A DNA stretch of 24,046 bases from CAYLRY01 sp964386535. GTDB lineage: Bacteria; Chloroflexota; Dehalococcoidia; Dehalococcoidales; UBA3254. Where the stretch lies: assembly GCA_964386535.1 (NCBI GenBank), contig CAYLRY010000045.1, positions 1 through 24,046 of the forward strand. Reading direction: 5' to 3'. Below, piece after piece: positions 1 through 7,631 of this stretch. Under the pieces are notes generated by a model. That model did no database searches. It was given only the letters and a program-made list of their open reading frames with translations, and was not told the origin of the DNA. A program made the position numbers and the translations under genes. The number at the start of each line of letters is the position of its first letter. The stretch's first letter is position 1.

Positions 1-556
<556 letters not shown>

Positions 557-620
557 TGATTCAGATTTGATATTAGCCCCATATTCACTTGTTAACGTGC
601 TTGCAACTCTAAACACAAAG

Positions 621-647
621 AAGGCTTGGTGACCATCACCAAGCCTT
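621..647 (-). other. Perfect 12-bp hairpin in the 23S leader
   Basis: AAGGCTTGGTGA (621-632) and TCACCAAGCCTT (636-647) are exact inverted copies separated by 3 nt. The hairpin lies about 65 nt upstream of mature 23S and downstream of both promoters, so it would be in the primary rRNA transcript. On the minus strand it is followed by CTTTGTGTTT, a poor U-tract. It may be a processing or attenuation structure, or a weak terminator for kinase read-through. Confidence 0.6.
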
Positions 648-744
648 TACTTGGTTCTATCACCTTCAGTTAGTTATGTTTCTGACTTCCTTATCAACTC
701 GACTAACACCTTCCGGTTCTTGGTATTTTTCAGTTGCATTTAGT

Positions 745-773
745 ATCTTAACAGACCAGAACAATTTTGTCAA
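745..773 (-). promoter_or_regulatory. rRNA promoter P2
   Basis: On the minus strand TTGACA (773-768) is followed after exactly 17 bp by TAAGAT (750-745). Expected transcription start is near 738, about 180 nt before mature 23S. The -35 is perfect and the -10 matches at 5 of 6 positions. Confidence 0.75.
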
Positions 774-871
774 TAGGTTATTTCAGGGAATTTCTGCCTG
801 CTACTGACGCTGTTTTGATATTATTAATTTTTTAAGTACTATCATTCCTGATCTCTCAGACAACATTTGCT

Positions 872-900
872 ATTATATGCGCTCTTGGTCTAGTTGTCAA
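872..900 (-). promoter_or_regulatory. rRNA promoter P1, perfect consensus
   Basis: On the minus strand TTGACA (900-895), a 17-bp spacer and TATAAT (877-872) form an exact sigma70 consensus promoter. The -35 box lies inside the last codons of the histidine kinase gene (reading TTT GAC AAC TAG). Transcription would start near 865. P1 and P2 are 127 bp apart, much like the tandem P1/P2 arrangement of E. coli rrn operons. Confidence 0.8.
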
Positions 901-2530
901 ATGTCCTTTGAAAAGGGATTTCTACACTCAATAATGTGCCTTCACCTTTCCGGCTGTCAATCTTTAAAGTCCCTCCCAGCAATTGTGCTCGCTCTTGCAT
1001 TCCGTTCAAGCCCAGTTTCCCGCTTCTGGTCAATTCTCCCATCCTGAGAGGAATACTAAACCCTTTTCCATTATCCCGGATTTCTACTTTCACCTTATCC
1101 TCTGAAAAAGTAACTGTGATTGACGCCTCAGTAGCATTCGAATGCTTTCTTATATTGGTTAGCGCCTCTTGAACAATGCGAAAGAGAGTCAATTCGGTTT
1201 CCGGAGTCATGGGGAACGGTTCGCCTTTGATCTCGGTAATAACGGTTATTCCAAAGTTCTTGGTCAAATCTGAAGCCAGCCATTTGATTGCGGGAATAAG
1301 CCCCAGGTCATCCAGTATCGAAGGTCTAAGCTCCTGGCTGAAATGCCTTACCCCTTCCAGTATTTTCCTGACTTCTTCCCGTATATCCGCGGCTGATAAT
1401 TTAGTCTTCCCCGCAGCTAAATCTTCCAGATGACGTGAGACGATAACCAGCGCTTGAGCTGTTTCATCATGTAATTCACGGGCTATACGTTTTCGCTCGG
1501 CTTCCTGGGCTTCAGTTACTTTCTGTACATATATCCGTAAATTTTCCTGGATCTTTCTCTCTTTGGAGATATTGGCAACGGCAGTTCTTTTCAATTCTTC
1601 CATATTATTTTTTAAGGCCATCGCCATTTTGTTGAATGAATTTGCCAGATCTCCCAGTTCATCCTTATTCTTGATGGCTAATTTATAATCCAGCTTGCCC
1701 TGGCCTATTTCATCTGCTCCTTGCTTTAAAGCCAGTATAGGATGTGTAATTACCCTGGATAATAACAACCCTATTACTATAACCAGATTTACCAGTACTG
1801 TGAATATGATCACAAAGGTATCTTGCATATCAGATACGTTATCTTTTATATGCTCACTACTCTCAGCAATTGCTAGATTAATTTCTTCCTTGGTATCTTC
1901 AGCCGGCCTCGAAAATTCATCAATGTAGGTAGTAGCCCATAAAGTCAATGCCTCACCGTTTTGATTTTTCACAGGAATAATACTGGCATATTTTTGCCGT
2001 ATCGTCCCATCCACTTCCATCCAATCATAATAACCTGCGCTAGCGTTCCCTCCGGCTGATGATGTTAATACTGTCCAGAAAGATGGTAAAGTATCCTTTA
2101 ATGAGCTTAAATATTTCTCTTGTTCCGGGTATTTGTGAATTACTATAATAAAGTCATTCGAATCAAGTAATGTTGTATATCCGGTCGTCCCCACCGGCTG
2201 AACTACAATTTCACGTAATTCTTTATCATTTCTCATTTCATCGAGGCTCATTTTTGGATGACTAGCCAGATACAACTCTACGTTTTTAGCCACATTTCTG
2301 GCAATCTGGTTGATAGTGTCTTCCCCCAGTTTTTTTAGATGAAGGGTACTATCCCGGATGGCGCGTTCCCCTAGAGAAATGCTGGATTCCAGGGCATATT
2401 CACCCATTCCCTGGATGTTTGAGAGGGTTATATAACCGGTCACCCCCATATATATAATAGGAAGACCCAGAAATAGAATTAGAATCTTGGTGGTAATACT
2501 CCATGAGGACCAGGAAAATATCTTTCTCAT
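890..2530 (-). CDS. Membrane sensor histidine kinase, NarX/DegS type (HisKA_3)
   Basis: A 546-residue sensor kinase that would autophosphorylate and pass phosphate to the response regulator encoded just upstream. A short cytoplasmic N-terminus leads to a membrane segment at about 14-35, then an extracytoplasmic sensor domain of about 200 residues (36-235; Cache-like by layout, not proven), and a second membrane segment at 238-258. A HAMP linker follows at about 259-312, then a coiled-coil-like stretch. The HisKA_3 dimerisation domain carries RELHDE with the phospho-acceptor His354. The C-terminal HATPase_c domain has an N-box around EALTNIRKH (455-463), DNGKGF (486-491) and the LGLNGM lid motif. 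The RR-HK gap is 63 bp, same strand, so they are probably co-transcribed. The SD (AAAGATGAT) is weak. The ligand is unknown; acetate or another small anion is a guess from the neighbourhood. Confidence 0.92.
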   Translation of the reverse strand: MRKIFSWSSWSITTKILILFLGLPIIYMGVTGYITLSNIQGMGEYALESSISLGERAIRDSTLHLKKLGEDTINQIARNVAKNVELYLASHPKMSLDEMRNDKELREIVVQPVGTTGYTTLLDSNDFIIVIHKYPEQEKYLSSLKDTLPSFWTVLTSSAGGNASAGYYDWMEVDGTIRQKYASIIPVKNQNGEALTLWATTYIDEFSRPAEDTKEEINLAIAESSEHIKDNVSDMQDTFVIIFTVLVNLVIVIGLLLSRVITHPILALKQGADEIGQGKLDYKLAIKNKDELGDLANSFNKMAMALKNNMEELKRTAVANISKERKIQENLRIYVQKVTEAQEAERKRIARELHDETAQALVIVSRHLEDLAAGKTKLSAADIREEVRKILEGVRHFSQELRPSILDDLGLIPAIKWLASDLTKNFGITVITEIKGEPFPMTPETELTLFRIVQEALTNIRKHSNATEASITVTFSEDKVKVEIRDNGKGFSIPLRMGELTRSGKLGLNGMQERAQLLGGTLKIDSRKGEGTLLSVEIPFQRTFDN

Positions 2531-2593
2531 ATCATCTTTAACAATGAAGTTTTAATACCATGTTATTCTATTTTTACCCCATGCCTTTAAAAT

Positions 2594-3265
2594 TTACTTG
2601 TCTCCAAGATCTGTAAACGAAAGTATTCCTTTCTTCACACTCTGGAAAATGGCTTCTGTGCGAGAACCAACACCTAATTTATGGAAAATACTATTTATAT
2701 GACCCTGAACAGTGCGGATACTTATACACAATTGTTCCGCAATATCTTTATTGGTCATTCCTTTAGCAGCCAGCTTCAATACCTCTATTTCCCTTTCACT
2801 AAGATCAATAGCGCTTCTGGATTCTGTAGATTTACCGGTGCCCATAATAGCCCTCTGAATAACTTTACGTGCTATAGATGGATGTAGTACAGACTCACCG
2901 GAGTATACTGATCTGACTGCTTCAACGATTTCATGCCCGGGGACGTCTTTAAGAAGATATCCGGCAGCTCCGGCCTCCAGTAAAGCGAAAATGTACTCAT
3001 CATTATCATAGGCAGTCAATATCAGAATTGCCAGAGAAGGTAAACGTTTTTTTATCTGCCTGGTTACCTCAATACCGCTCACTTTTGGCATCGATATATC
3101 GAGAATTGCCACATCCGGCTTTAGTTCTAATATTTGTTTTATAGCTTCTTCTCCATCAGCCGCCTCTCCCACCACCTCGATATCATCTTCACGTTCAAGA
3201 ATAATACGGGTACCCTCTCTTACTATCGCATGATCATCAGCAATAACTATTTTAATAACTCCCAT
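2594..3265 (-). CDS. NarL/FixJ-type response regulator (first copy)
   Basis: A 223-residue DNA-binding response regulator and likely partner of the adjacent kinase. The receiver domain (about 4-120) has the acidic pair D10/D11, phospho-acceptor D56 (LDISMP), T84 and K106 in GYLLKDV. The C-terminal LuxR-type helix-turn-helix (about 152-215) contains LSEREIEVLKLAAKGMTNKD and RTVQGHINSIFHKLGVGSRTE. The start is fixed by AAGGAG a few bases upstream of the ATG. It is the first gene of a two-gene operon with the kinase and is divergent from the acetate/succinate transporter. It closely resembles the second regulator at 7632-8288: both carry YDNDE, FALLEAGAAGYLLKDV and GESVLHP. It probably controls the divergent genes and itself, by inference from position and nearby palindromes. 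Confidence 0.94.
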   Translation of the reverse strand: MGVIKIVIADDHAIVREGTRIILEREDDIEVVGEAADGEEAIKQILELKPDVAILDISMPKVSGIEVTRQIKKRLPSLAILILTAYDNDEYIFALLEAGAAGYLLKDVPGHEIVEAVRSVYSGESVLHPSIARKVIQRAIMGTGKSTESRSAIDLSEREIEVLKLAAKGMTNKDIAEQLCISIRTVQGHINSIFHKLGVGSRTEAIFQSVKKGILSFTDLGDK

Positions 3266-3282
3266 ATCGGCTCCTTGCCCAA

Positions 3283-3311
3283 AGTATAAACCAGTTGTGA
3301 AAGGTCTTCAA
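3283..3311 (-). promoter_or_regulatory. Promoter of the response regulator-kinase operon
   Basis: On the minus strand TTGAAG (3311-3306), a 17-bp spacer and TATACT (3288-3283) precede the regulator ATG at 3265 with a normal SD between. A 13-nt palindrome, CAATTATTAATTG (3309-3321), overlaps the -35 box and could be an operator. Confidence 0.65.
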
Positions 3312-3359
3312 TTATTAATTGGAAATATCTAAAATCCATGATTCAAATTGATGACTGAT

Positions 3360-3373
3360 AGGTATTAATACCT
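3360..3373. promoter_or_regulatory. 14-bp palindrome, candidate regulator-binding site
   Basis: AGGTATTAATACCT is a perfect palindrome in the region between the divergent regulator and transporter genes. Its flanked half-site ATAGGTA fits the NarL heptamer pattern AKRRGTA, although the half-sites are spaced 4 bp apart and not in the classical 7-2-7 order. A similar palindrome lies at 3450-3462. Confidence 0.45.
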
Positions 3374-3449
3374 GATTATTTAATTGTAAAAACAGGTGTG
3401 GTGATGAGGTAAAATAGGTCTCCCTACGGATGTCCGACAAGTCGCCTAC

Positions 3450-3462
3450 TGGTATCATACCA
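3450..3462. promoter_or_regulatory. 13-nt palindrome, candidate regulator-binding site
   Basis: TGGTATCATACCA is a perfect inverted repeat around a central C. It shares the GGTAT...ATACC core with the palindrome at 3360-3373. It lies about 75 bp upstream of the transporter ATG. No convincing plus-strand promoter was found here. Confidence 0.4.
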
Positions 3463-3536
3463 TATAGAAGGGAAAAGTGAGTTAAGGGATGAGCATATGT
3501 CATGGCCTGTCCCAATATTAAGAAACGGAGGAAATA

Positions 3537-4202
3537 ATGGCATCTCGAGTTGTTAAAAGGGGAGTATTCGAAGAGGTTGAAGATCAAGAGGGTGATCTTA
3601 AACTCTTTTCGGAAATCCAGAGCGCACTGAGCAAAACCAGGGCTCAACCGGCTTTAGGAAATCCCGCAGCGGTAGGACTGGGCGCATTTGCGGCAACCAC
3701 TATGTTGCTTCAGTTCCATAATTTGGGTTTTGTTGGTGTCGGTGCAGTAATGTGGCTGGCTTTCTTTTTTGGAGGATTAGCTCAACTTATAGCTGGTTTT
3801 CTTGAATATAGAAATGGAAACAATTTTGGTATGGCGGCTTTCGTAACGTATGGAGCTTTCTGGATTGCTTTAGGTGGAATCTGGCTTAATTCGCAGTTGG
3901 GTTTTGTGGCTATTTCAGGTACTGATGTTGGCTGGTTCTTGGTAGTGTTTACCATTCTTACCGGCATATATTTTATTGGATCAATGAAACAAAACAGCGC
4001 GCTAGCCTGGGTTTTCTTGACATTGTTCCTGGGATTCATCCTGCTGGATATCGGACATCTGGTTCCTGGCGCGGCATATTTTAACAAAATAGCTGGTGTG
4101 GAATTGATTGTGTGTTCTCTGTGTGCCTGGTATCTGATGGCGCATGTAATTTTTACTCCCTTAAAGATCAATTTACCTGCTGGTAAAGCCTGGATAAAAT
4201 AG
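3537..4202 (+). CDS. satP: Acetate/succinate transporter, GPR1/FUN34/YaaH (SatP) family
   Basis: A 221-residue six-helix membrane protein of the AceTr family, which moves acetate or succinate with protons across the cytoplasmic membrane. The family signature near the first helix is present as NPAAVGLGAF (42-51), with Ala where Pro is usual. The second conserved stretch runs FFGGLAQLIAGFLEYRNGNN from residue 77, followed by FGMAAFVTYGAFW. Helices lie at about 45-65, 68-90, 100-118, 130-150, 157-175 and 187-207. The first 35 or so residues form a charged hydrophilic extension with an acidic patch (EEVEDQEGD). A GGAGG ribosome binding site sits a few bases before the ATG. The universal stress gene 65 bp downstream, followed by a strong terminator, suggests a two-gene operon. 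Exact substrate is inferred from the family only. Confidence 0.9.
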   Translation: MASRVVKRGVFEEVEDQEGDLKLFSEIQSALSKTRAQPALGNPAAVGLGAFAATTMLLQFHNLGFVGVGAVMWLAFFFGGLAQLIAGFLEYRNGNNFGMAAFVTYGAFWIALGGIWLNSQLGFVAISGTDVGWFLVVFTILTGIYFIGSMKQNSALAWVFLTLFLGFILLDIGHLVPGAAYFNKIAGVELIVCSLCAWYLMAHVIFTPLKINLPAGKAWIK

Positions 4203-4267
4203 TCCTTTATTAAAATAATTTTAGTAGTCGATCTGGTTAAATAATTTATTCTCTAAAGGAGATGAAA

Positions 4268-4792
4268 ATGGAAGAAAGAATTTTGGTTCCTCTGGATGGT
4301 TCTGAAGTGGGGGAAGCAGTTTTACCCAAGCTGGAAGACCTTGTCCTGAGAACTTCACCTAGAATGGATGCAGAAGTCACTCTTCTTCAGGTTATTTCCA
4401 ATATGAATTTTAATATGCTTCATAAAGATGATGCTGCCCAGCTACCTCGTGAAGAATCAGAGGCAAAAGAGCTTGAAGACAAAGCTTATGCTTATCTGGA
4501 AAAAGTGGCTGCAGGGTTAAGAAACAAGGGCATTAAGGTCAATACCATGGTAGCTACGGGACATGCGGCAGAAGAAATTGTTAAAGCTGCCAATGACACC
4601 AATGCCCACTTGATCGCCATGTCAACCCATGGCAGAAACGGCATAGTTCGCTGGGCTATAGGTAGCGTTACGGATGAAGTTATTCGGCTGGAAGGTAAAA
4701 TCCCGGTGCTTGCCGTACATGCTTCAAAGAAACCCGAACGGAATCCCGTACTCACCATGGAATCTCTACAAAGTCTGGTTAAACATTCTTAG
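4268..4792 (+). CDS. Universal stress protein, UspA family (first copy)
   Basis: A soluble single-domain Usp of about 174 residues with the Rossmann-like nucleotide-binding fold. The N-terminal strand ERILVPLDGS is typical. The ATP-binding loop appears as S-T-H-G, nine residues, then G-S (residues 119-133 from this start), a form of the G-x2-G-x9-G-S/T motif in which the first Gly is Ser. The middle segment has DDAAQLP, also found in the second copy. An in-frame ATG at 4262 abuts the AAAGGAG site, so the ATG at 4268, 6 nt after it, is the better start. It follows the SatP-type gene and ends just before a strong terminator. Co-expression with acetate uptake is suggested by position; the molecular role of such Usps is generally unknown. 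Confidence 0.92.
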   Translation: MEERILVPLDGSEVGEAVLPKLEDLVLRTSPRMDAEVTLLQVISNMNFNMLHKDDAAQLPREESEAKELEDKAYAYLEKVAAGLRNKGIKVNTMVATGHAAEEIVKAANDTNAHLIAMSTHGRNGIVRWAIGSVTDEVIRLEGKIPVLAVHASKKPERNPVLTMESLQSLVKHS

Positions 4793-4805
4793 TTGTTCTT
4801 CTCAC

Positions 4806-4839
4806 AAAAAGATGCCCCTTAAATAAGGGGCATCTTTTT
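4806..4839. terminator. Bidirectional intrinsic terminator
   Basis: A 15-bp inverted repeat, AAAAAGATGCCCCTT (4806-4820) and AAGGGGCATCTTTTT (4825-4839), around a 4-nt loop, with T-tracts on both strands. It separates the convergent universal stress gene and ActP gene and can stop both. Confidence 0.92.
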
Positions 4840-4855
4840 TTGCCGTTTATTTCAG

Positions 4856-6787
4856 CTACCGGGTTGATACAGTCTGGGGTTCTATCTCCGTTCCGTTTTT
4901 GTTACTTTTTTGTGTCATTAAAGATACCACTACTAAAGTAACAAAACTAACAGGGACGGAAATGATGGCCGGCTGACCTATAGGATTGGGTGCTGTAACG
5001 TTGGTTAAATGATAAACGTTGGTATATGTATCTTGCGAGAGCAAAATCAAGATCAGGGACGATATTAAGCCTGCTAGAATAGAACTGATCACTCCTTTGG
5101 CTGTAGCTTTTTTCCAGAAAATTATTCCGAATATTGCCGGTAGATTTGCTGAGGCCGCAATAGCAAACGCCCAGCCAACCAGGAATGAAACATTCATGCT
5201 CTTAAAGACAACTCCTAATATCATAGCAATAATACCTACACCTATGGCTGTAGCTCTGCCCGCGAAGACCATGGCATTATCGCTCATATGCATCTTCATG
5301 AATTTATGCATGATATCATTCGCCACTGCTCCGGAAGCAGCCACAATCAAACCGCTGACTGTTCCCAGAATGGTAGAGAAAGCAATGGCGGTAATAACTG
5401 CGAAAATCCCTAAACCAAAGGATTTAGCCAGTAAAGGTGCTGACATATTCTCATTAGTTATATCCAGCCATCCTCCCGTCATGGCGCCCAAACCCAGATA
5501 CAGTGTGAGTAAATAAAACACACCGATTGCAGCTACAGCTACAATCGTGGATTTCCTGGCATAAGCCGGAGTAGGAACTGTATAGTAACGTATCAGAATA
5601 TGCGGTAAAGCGGCGGTGCCCAGGAATAATGCTATCATTAACGAAATAAAATTGACCCTATCCATGGGAGTTGCGCCGCGCTCTGGGTCTATTTTAAATT
5701 TTAAACCTGGAATTAATACATCCTTGCCTTTTGTAGGCATTTGGTAATATACAGAAATAGTTTCAGGGCCATCGGTAATTATTTGTTTTCCCCAACGGAT
5801 TACTGTACCCTCTTTGATTTCCTCAATAAAAGTGAACGGATCAACAGAGCCTGTTTCATAGCTGGTTTGTTCCGCAATTTCACTTAAGTTTCCTACCAGA
5901 TAAAATTTACCTTCTTCCTTGGGCGCACCGTTATAGAGATCCGCCCTGCCCGCGGTATGTGCGATAGTTTGTGTTTCTCTTAATACATTATTGGTTTTGT
6001 CAAGTTGCCAGTATGTCTCTATATTGTTCTTGGCAAGCTTAATATACGTGTTGCTTCCCACTTTATAATCTTTAATTACTTTATATGAAGAATCTTCGAG
6101 TGTTACGGTATTGCCGCTAACTGATGCTACTTTTAAAACTGTATATTGATGTGAGCCTTCAGGATTGGTGGATAATCCATTTACCAGCAACATAATTACG
6201 ATCACAATAGAGAATATTACCAGCAGGCCACCTTTGATAAATTGTACGTATGTGGTAGAAGCCATTCCTGCGGTAGCTACTATCAGTATTACCACCACAC
6301 CTACAATTACCACACCTACTTCAAAGGGTAGTCCCAGTAGGGGAGTAACCAGCGAACCGGCGCCAACCATCTGCGGTATCAAATAAAACAAAGAGACAAT
6401 CAAAGTGCTGATAGCCGCCGCCAATACAATGCCGCGGCTCTTGAATTTGGCATCAATTGCATCTGCGAAAGTGTATTTACCCAGTCTTTTCAATGGTTCA
6501 GCTACAACGAATAAGGCAACCATCCAGCCGGCAAGATAGCCTATTGAATATAAAAATCCGTCAAACCCGGCAACTGCTATCATACCGGCAATACCCAGGA
6601 ATGAGGCAGCGGATAAATAATCTCCGGCAAAGGCTATGCCGTTTACTCCCCAGTGAATTCTCCCTCCAGCAGCATAGTAACCAGAAGAAGACTTGGCCCT
6701 ACGAGAAAAAAAATAGGATATGCCCAATACTGCCAGAACGAAAAAAACAAAAATGGCAATAGCTGAGGGTTCAGCCTGATAATTCAT
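4856..6787 (-). CDS. actP: Cation/acetate symporter, ActP-like (SSS family), with a large soluble insertion
   Basis: A 643-residue sodium:solute symporter of the ActP branch, importing acetate or similar short monocarboxylates with Na+. Family features include the N-terminal helix, YYAAGGRIHWGVNGIAFAGD (37-56), SAASFLGIAGM, and GYLAGWMVALFVVAEPLKRL, and later FLGTAALPHILIRYYTVP (388-405) and FAIAASANLPAIFG (541-554). E. coli ActP is about 549 residues. The surplus is a polar stretch at about 205-375 between two membrane segments, discussed in the findings. The start is fixed by the TAATG overlap with the upstream DUF485 gene, so the two are translationally coupled. It is transcribed leftward toward a shared terminator. 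Acetate would serve as carbon source in a Dehalococcoidia-like anaerobe (inference). Confidence 0.92.
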   Translation of the reverse strand: MNYQAEPSAIAIFVFFVLAVLGISYFFSRRAKSSSGYYAAGGRIHWGVNGIAFAGDYLSAASFLGIAGMIAVAGFDGFLYSIGYLAGWMVALFVVAEPLKRLGKYTFADAIDAKFKSRGIVLAAAISTLIVSLFYLIPQMVGAGSLVTPLLGLPFEVGVVIVGVVVILIVATAGMASTTYVQFIKGGLLVIFSIVIVIMLLVNGLSTNPEGSHQYTVLKVASVSGNTVTLEDSSYKVIKDYKVGSNTYIKLAKNNIETYWQLDKTNNVLRETQTIAHTAGRADLYNGAPKEEGKFYLVGNLSEIAEQTSYETGSVDPFTFIEEIKEGTVIRWGKQIITDGPETISVYYQMPTKGKDVLIPGLKFKIDPERGATPMDRVNFISLMIALFLGTAALPHILIRYYTVPTPAYARKSTIVAVAAIGVFYLLTLYLGLGAMTGGWLDITNENMSAPLLAKSFGLGIFAVITAIAFSTILGTVSGLIVAASGAVANDIMHKFMKMHMSDNAMVFAGRATAIGVGIIAMILGVVFKSMNVSFLVGWAFAIAASANLPAIFGIIFWKKATAKGVISSILAGLISSLILILLSQDTYTNVYHLTNVTAPNPIGQPAIISVPVSFVTLVVVSLMTQKSNKNGTEIEPQTVSTR

Positions 6788-7086
6788 TAGGCTTTCCCTC
6801 CTTTAGACTTTTCTGAGTTCTCATCAGATTTTTCTCTTTTGGATATCATATTGTTATATATCAGGGCTAATATGATAGCTAAAACAATAAGTCCGAACCC
6901 ATAGACAATTGCCAGATTGAGGCTCCCCACGTCAATTCCCATGCTTTTTGGACTTAGAACACAGATAAATATGAATATAAAATATATAACCGTATAAATA
7001 GCGAACATTATTAATCCCAGTCTGGTTTTATATTTTGCTGACTTCTCCGTTTTCCATTCCGTTGAAGGACCATGAGCCATAAGCAT
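6787..7086 (-). CDS. DUF485 (YjcH-like) small membrane protein, ActP partner
   Basis: A 99-residue protein with two membrane helices at about 24-44 and 56-78, and charged ends, including a lysine-rich tail SKREKSDENSEKSKGGK. This layout and its place directly upstream of an SSS acetate symporter identify the DUF485/YjcH family, which is commonly paired with ActP; its function is not established. The stop TAA shares a base with the ActP ATG. An AGGAGG site lies 4 nt before the first ATG (7086) and 10 nt before a second (7080), so the start may be either; MAHGPSTEWK would be the shorter N-terminus. Confidence 0.88.
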   Translation of the reverse strand: MLMAHGPSTEWKTEKSAKYKTRLGLIMFAIYTVIYFIFIFICVLSPKSMGIDVGSLNLAIVYGFGLIVLAIILALIYNNMISKREKSDENSEKSKGGKA

Positions 7087-7631
7087 TTAACCTCCTGATT
7101 AATTATTCTTTATCATGTTTTTATTATATTTTCTATTAATATTTATTAAAATATTGTTTCACCTCCTGACCCCGTTTCCTTTAATTTAATATGTCTCAAC
7201 CAGTCAATTTTAACAATTCGATTTCCAATATCATGCCGGTTCGATCTTATTACTCTTTAAAAATCTCAGAATCAAGCCCGAATATTTTAGAAAGTCAGAT
7301 GTAACCGGTGGTAATGATACGGACATTATAATCTATTTCTATTAGTGACATTATTTGTTCCACCTCAAGCAAACCTCCGCTTATGATAATGTATAATAAT
7401 TATCCTGTCAAGTTTTTTTAATTGAAAACAATTAGTCATTAATAATTATACGATTATCAGCGGGATATTTTGGTCTCTTCACAGCTTATTACCAAAGGCG
7501 GATTACAAAATTAGATTAATTGGGTCCGGGGGAAAATAGTCTGAATATTAACCAACCTACCCAACTATTACGCTTGTGTAAATATCCTCATCAACCTTTT
7601 CAAACAGGAATTTCAGGAACGGTAATAGGAA
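7087..7631 (-). other. Leader and promoter region of the DUF485-actP operon (no clear gene)
   Basis: This is 545 bp of AT-rich DNA. The minus strand contains a good promoter at 7383-7411 and then about 290 nt of untranslated leader. The leader holds two further SD-like sites: GAGGTGG before a possible 18-codon reading frame (ATG at 7351, stop at 7295) and TCAGGAGGTGA at 7159-7169 with no usable start codon after it. Beyond the promoter (7440-7631) I see no gene and no convincing terminator for the regulator upstream. Confidence 0.5.
7383..7411 (-). promoter_or_regulatory. Promoter of the DUF485-actP operon
   Basis: On the minus strand TTGACA (7411-7406), a 17-bp spacer and TATCAT (7388-7383) form a strong sigma70-type promoter. 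Immediately upstream are A/T tracts, including AATTGAAAACAATT (7420-7433 on the plus strand) and a run of seven T, which resemble an UP element. The same -35/spacing/-10 combination is found at the second universal stress gene (8461-8489). Confidence 0.65.

Larger units (their letters stand above)
557..889 (-). other. 23S rRNA leader and promoter region (no gene)
   Basis: This stretch between the kinase stop codon and the mature 23S holds the second rRNA promoter, the -10 of the first, and a strong hairpin. I see no 16S 3' end, no tRNA and no open reading frame with a ribosome binding site. Downstream of the hairpin the minus strand reads TTCTTTGTGTTT, vaguely like an rRNA boxA antitermination element, but the match is too loose to call. 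Confidence 0.7.

Noticed and set aside
3295..3312. Rex-type site TTGTGAA near the first regulator promoter
   Set aside because: Only the left half matches. The same half-site near the second regulator (about 8305) also lacks a partner, so it is probably chance.
3315..3647. 110-codon minus-strand frame across the regulator/SatP gap
   Set aside because: It overlaps the start of the well-supported SatP gene and the palindromic control region, and its product resembles nothing.
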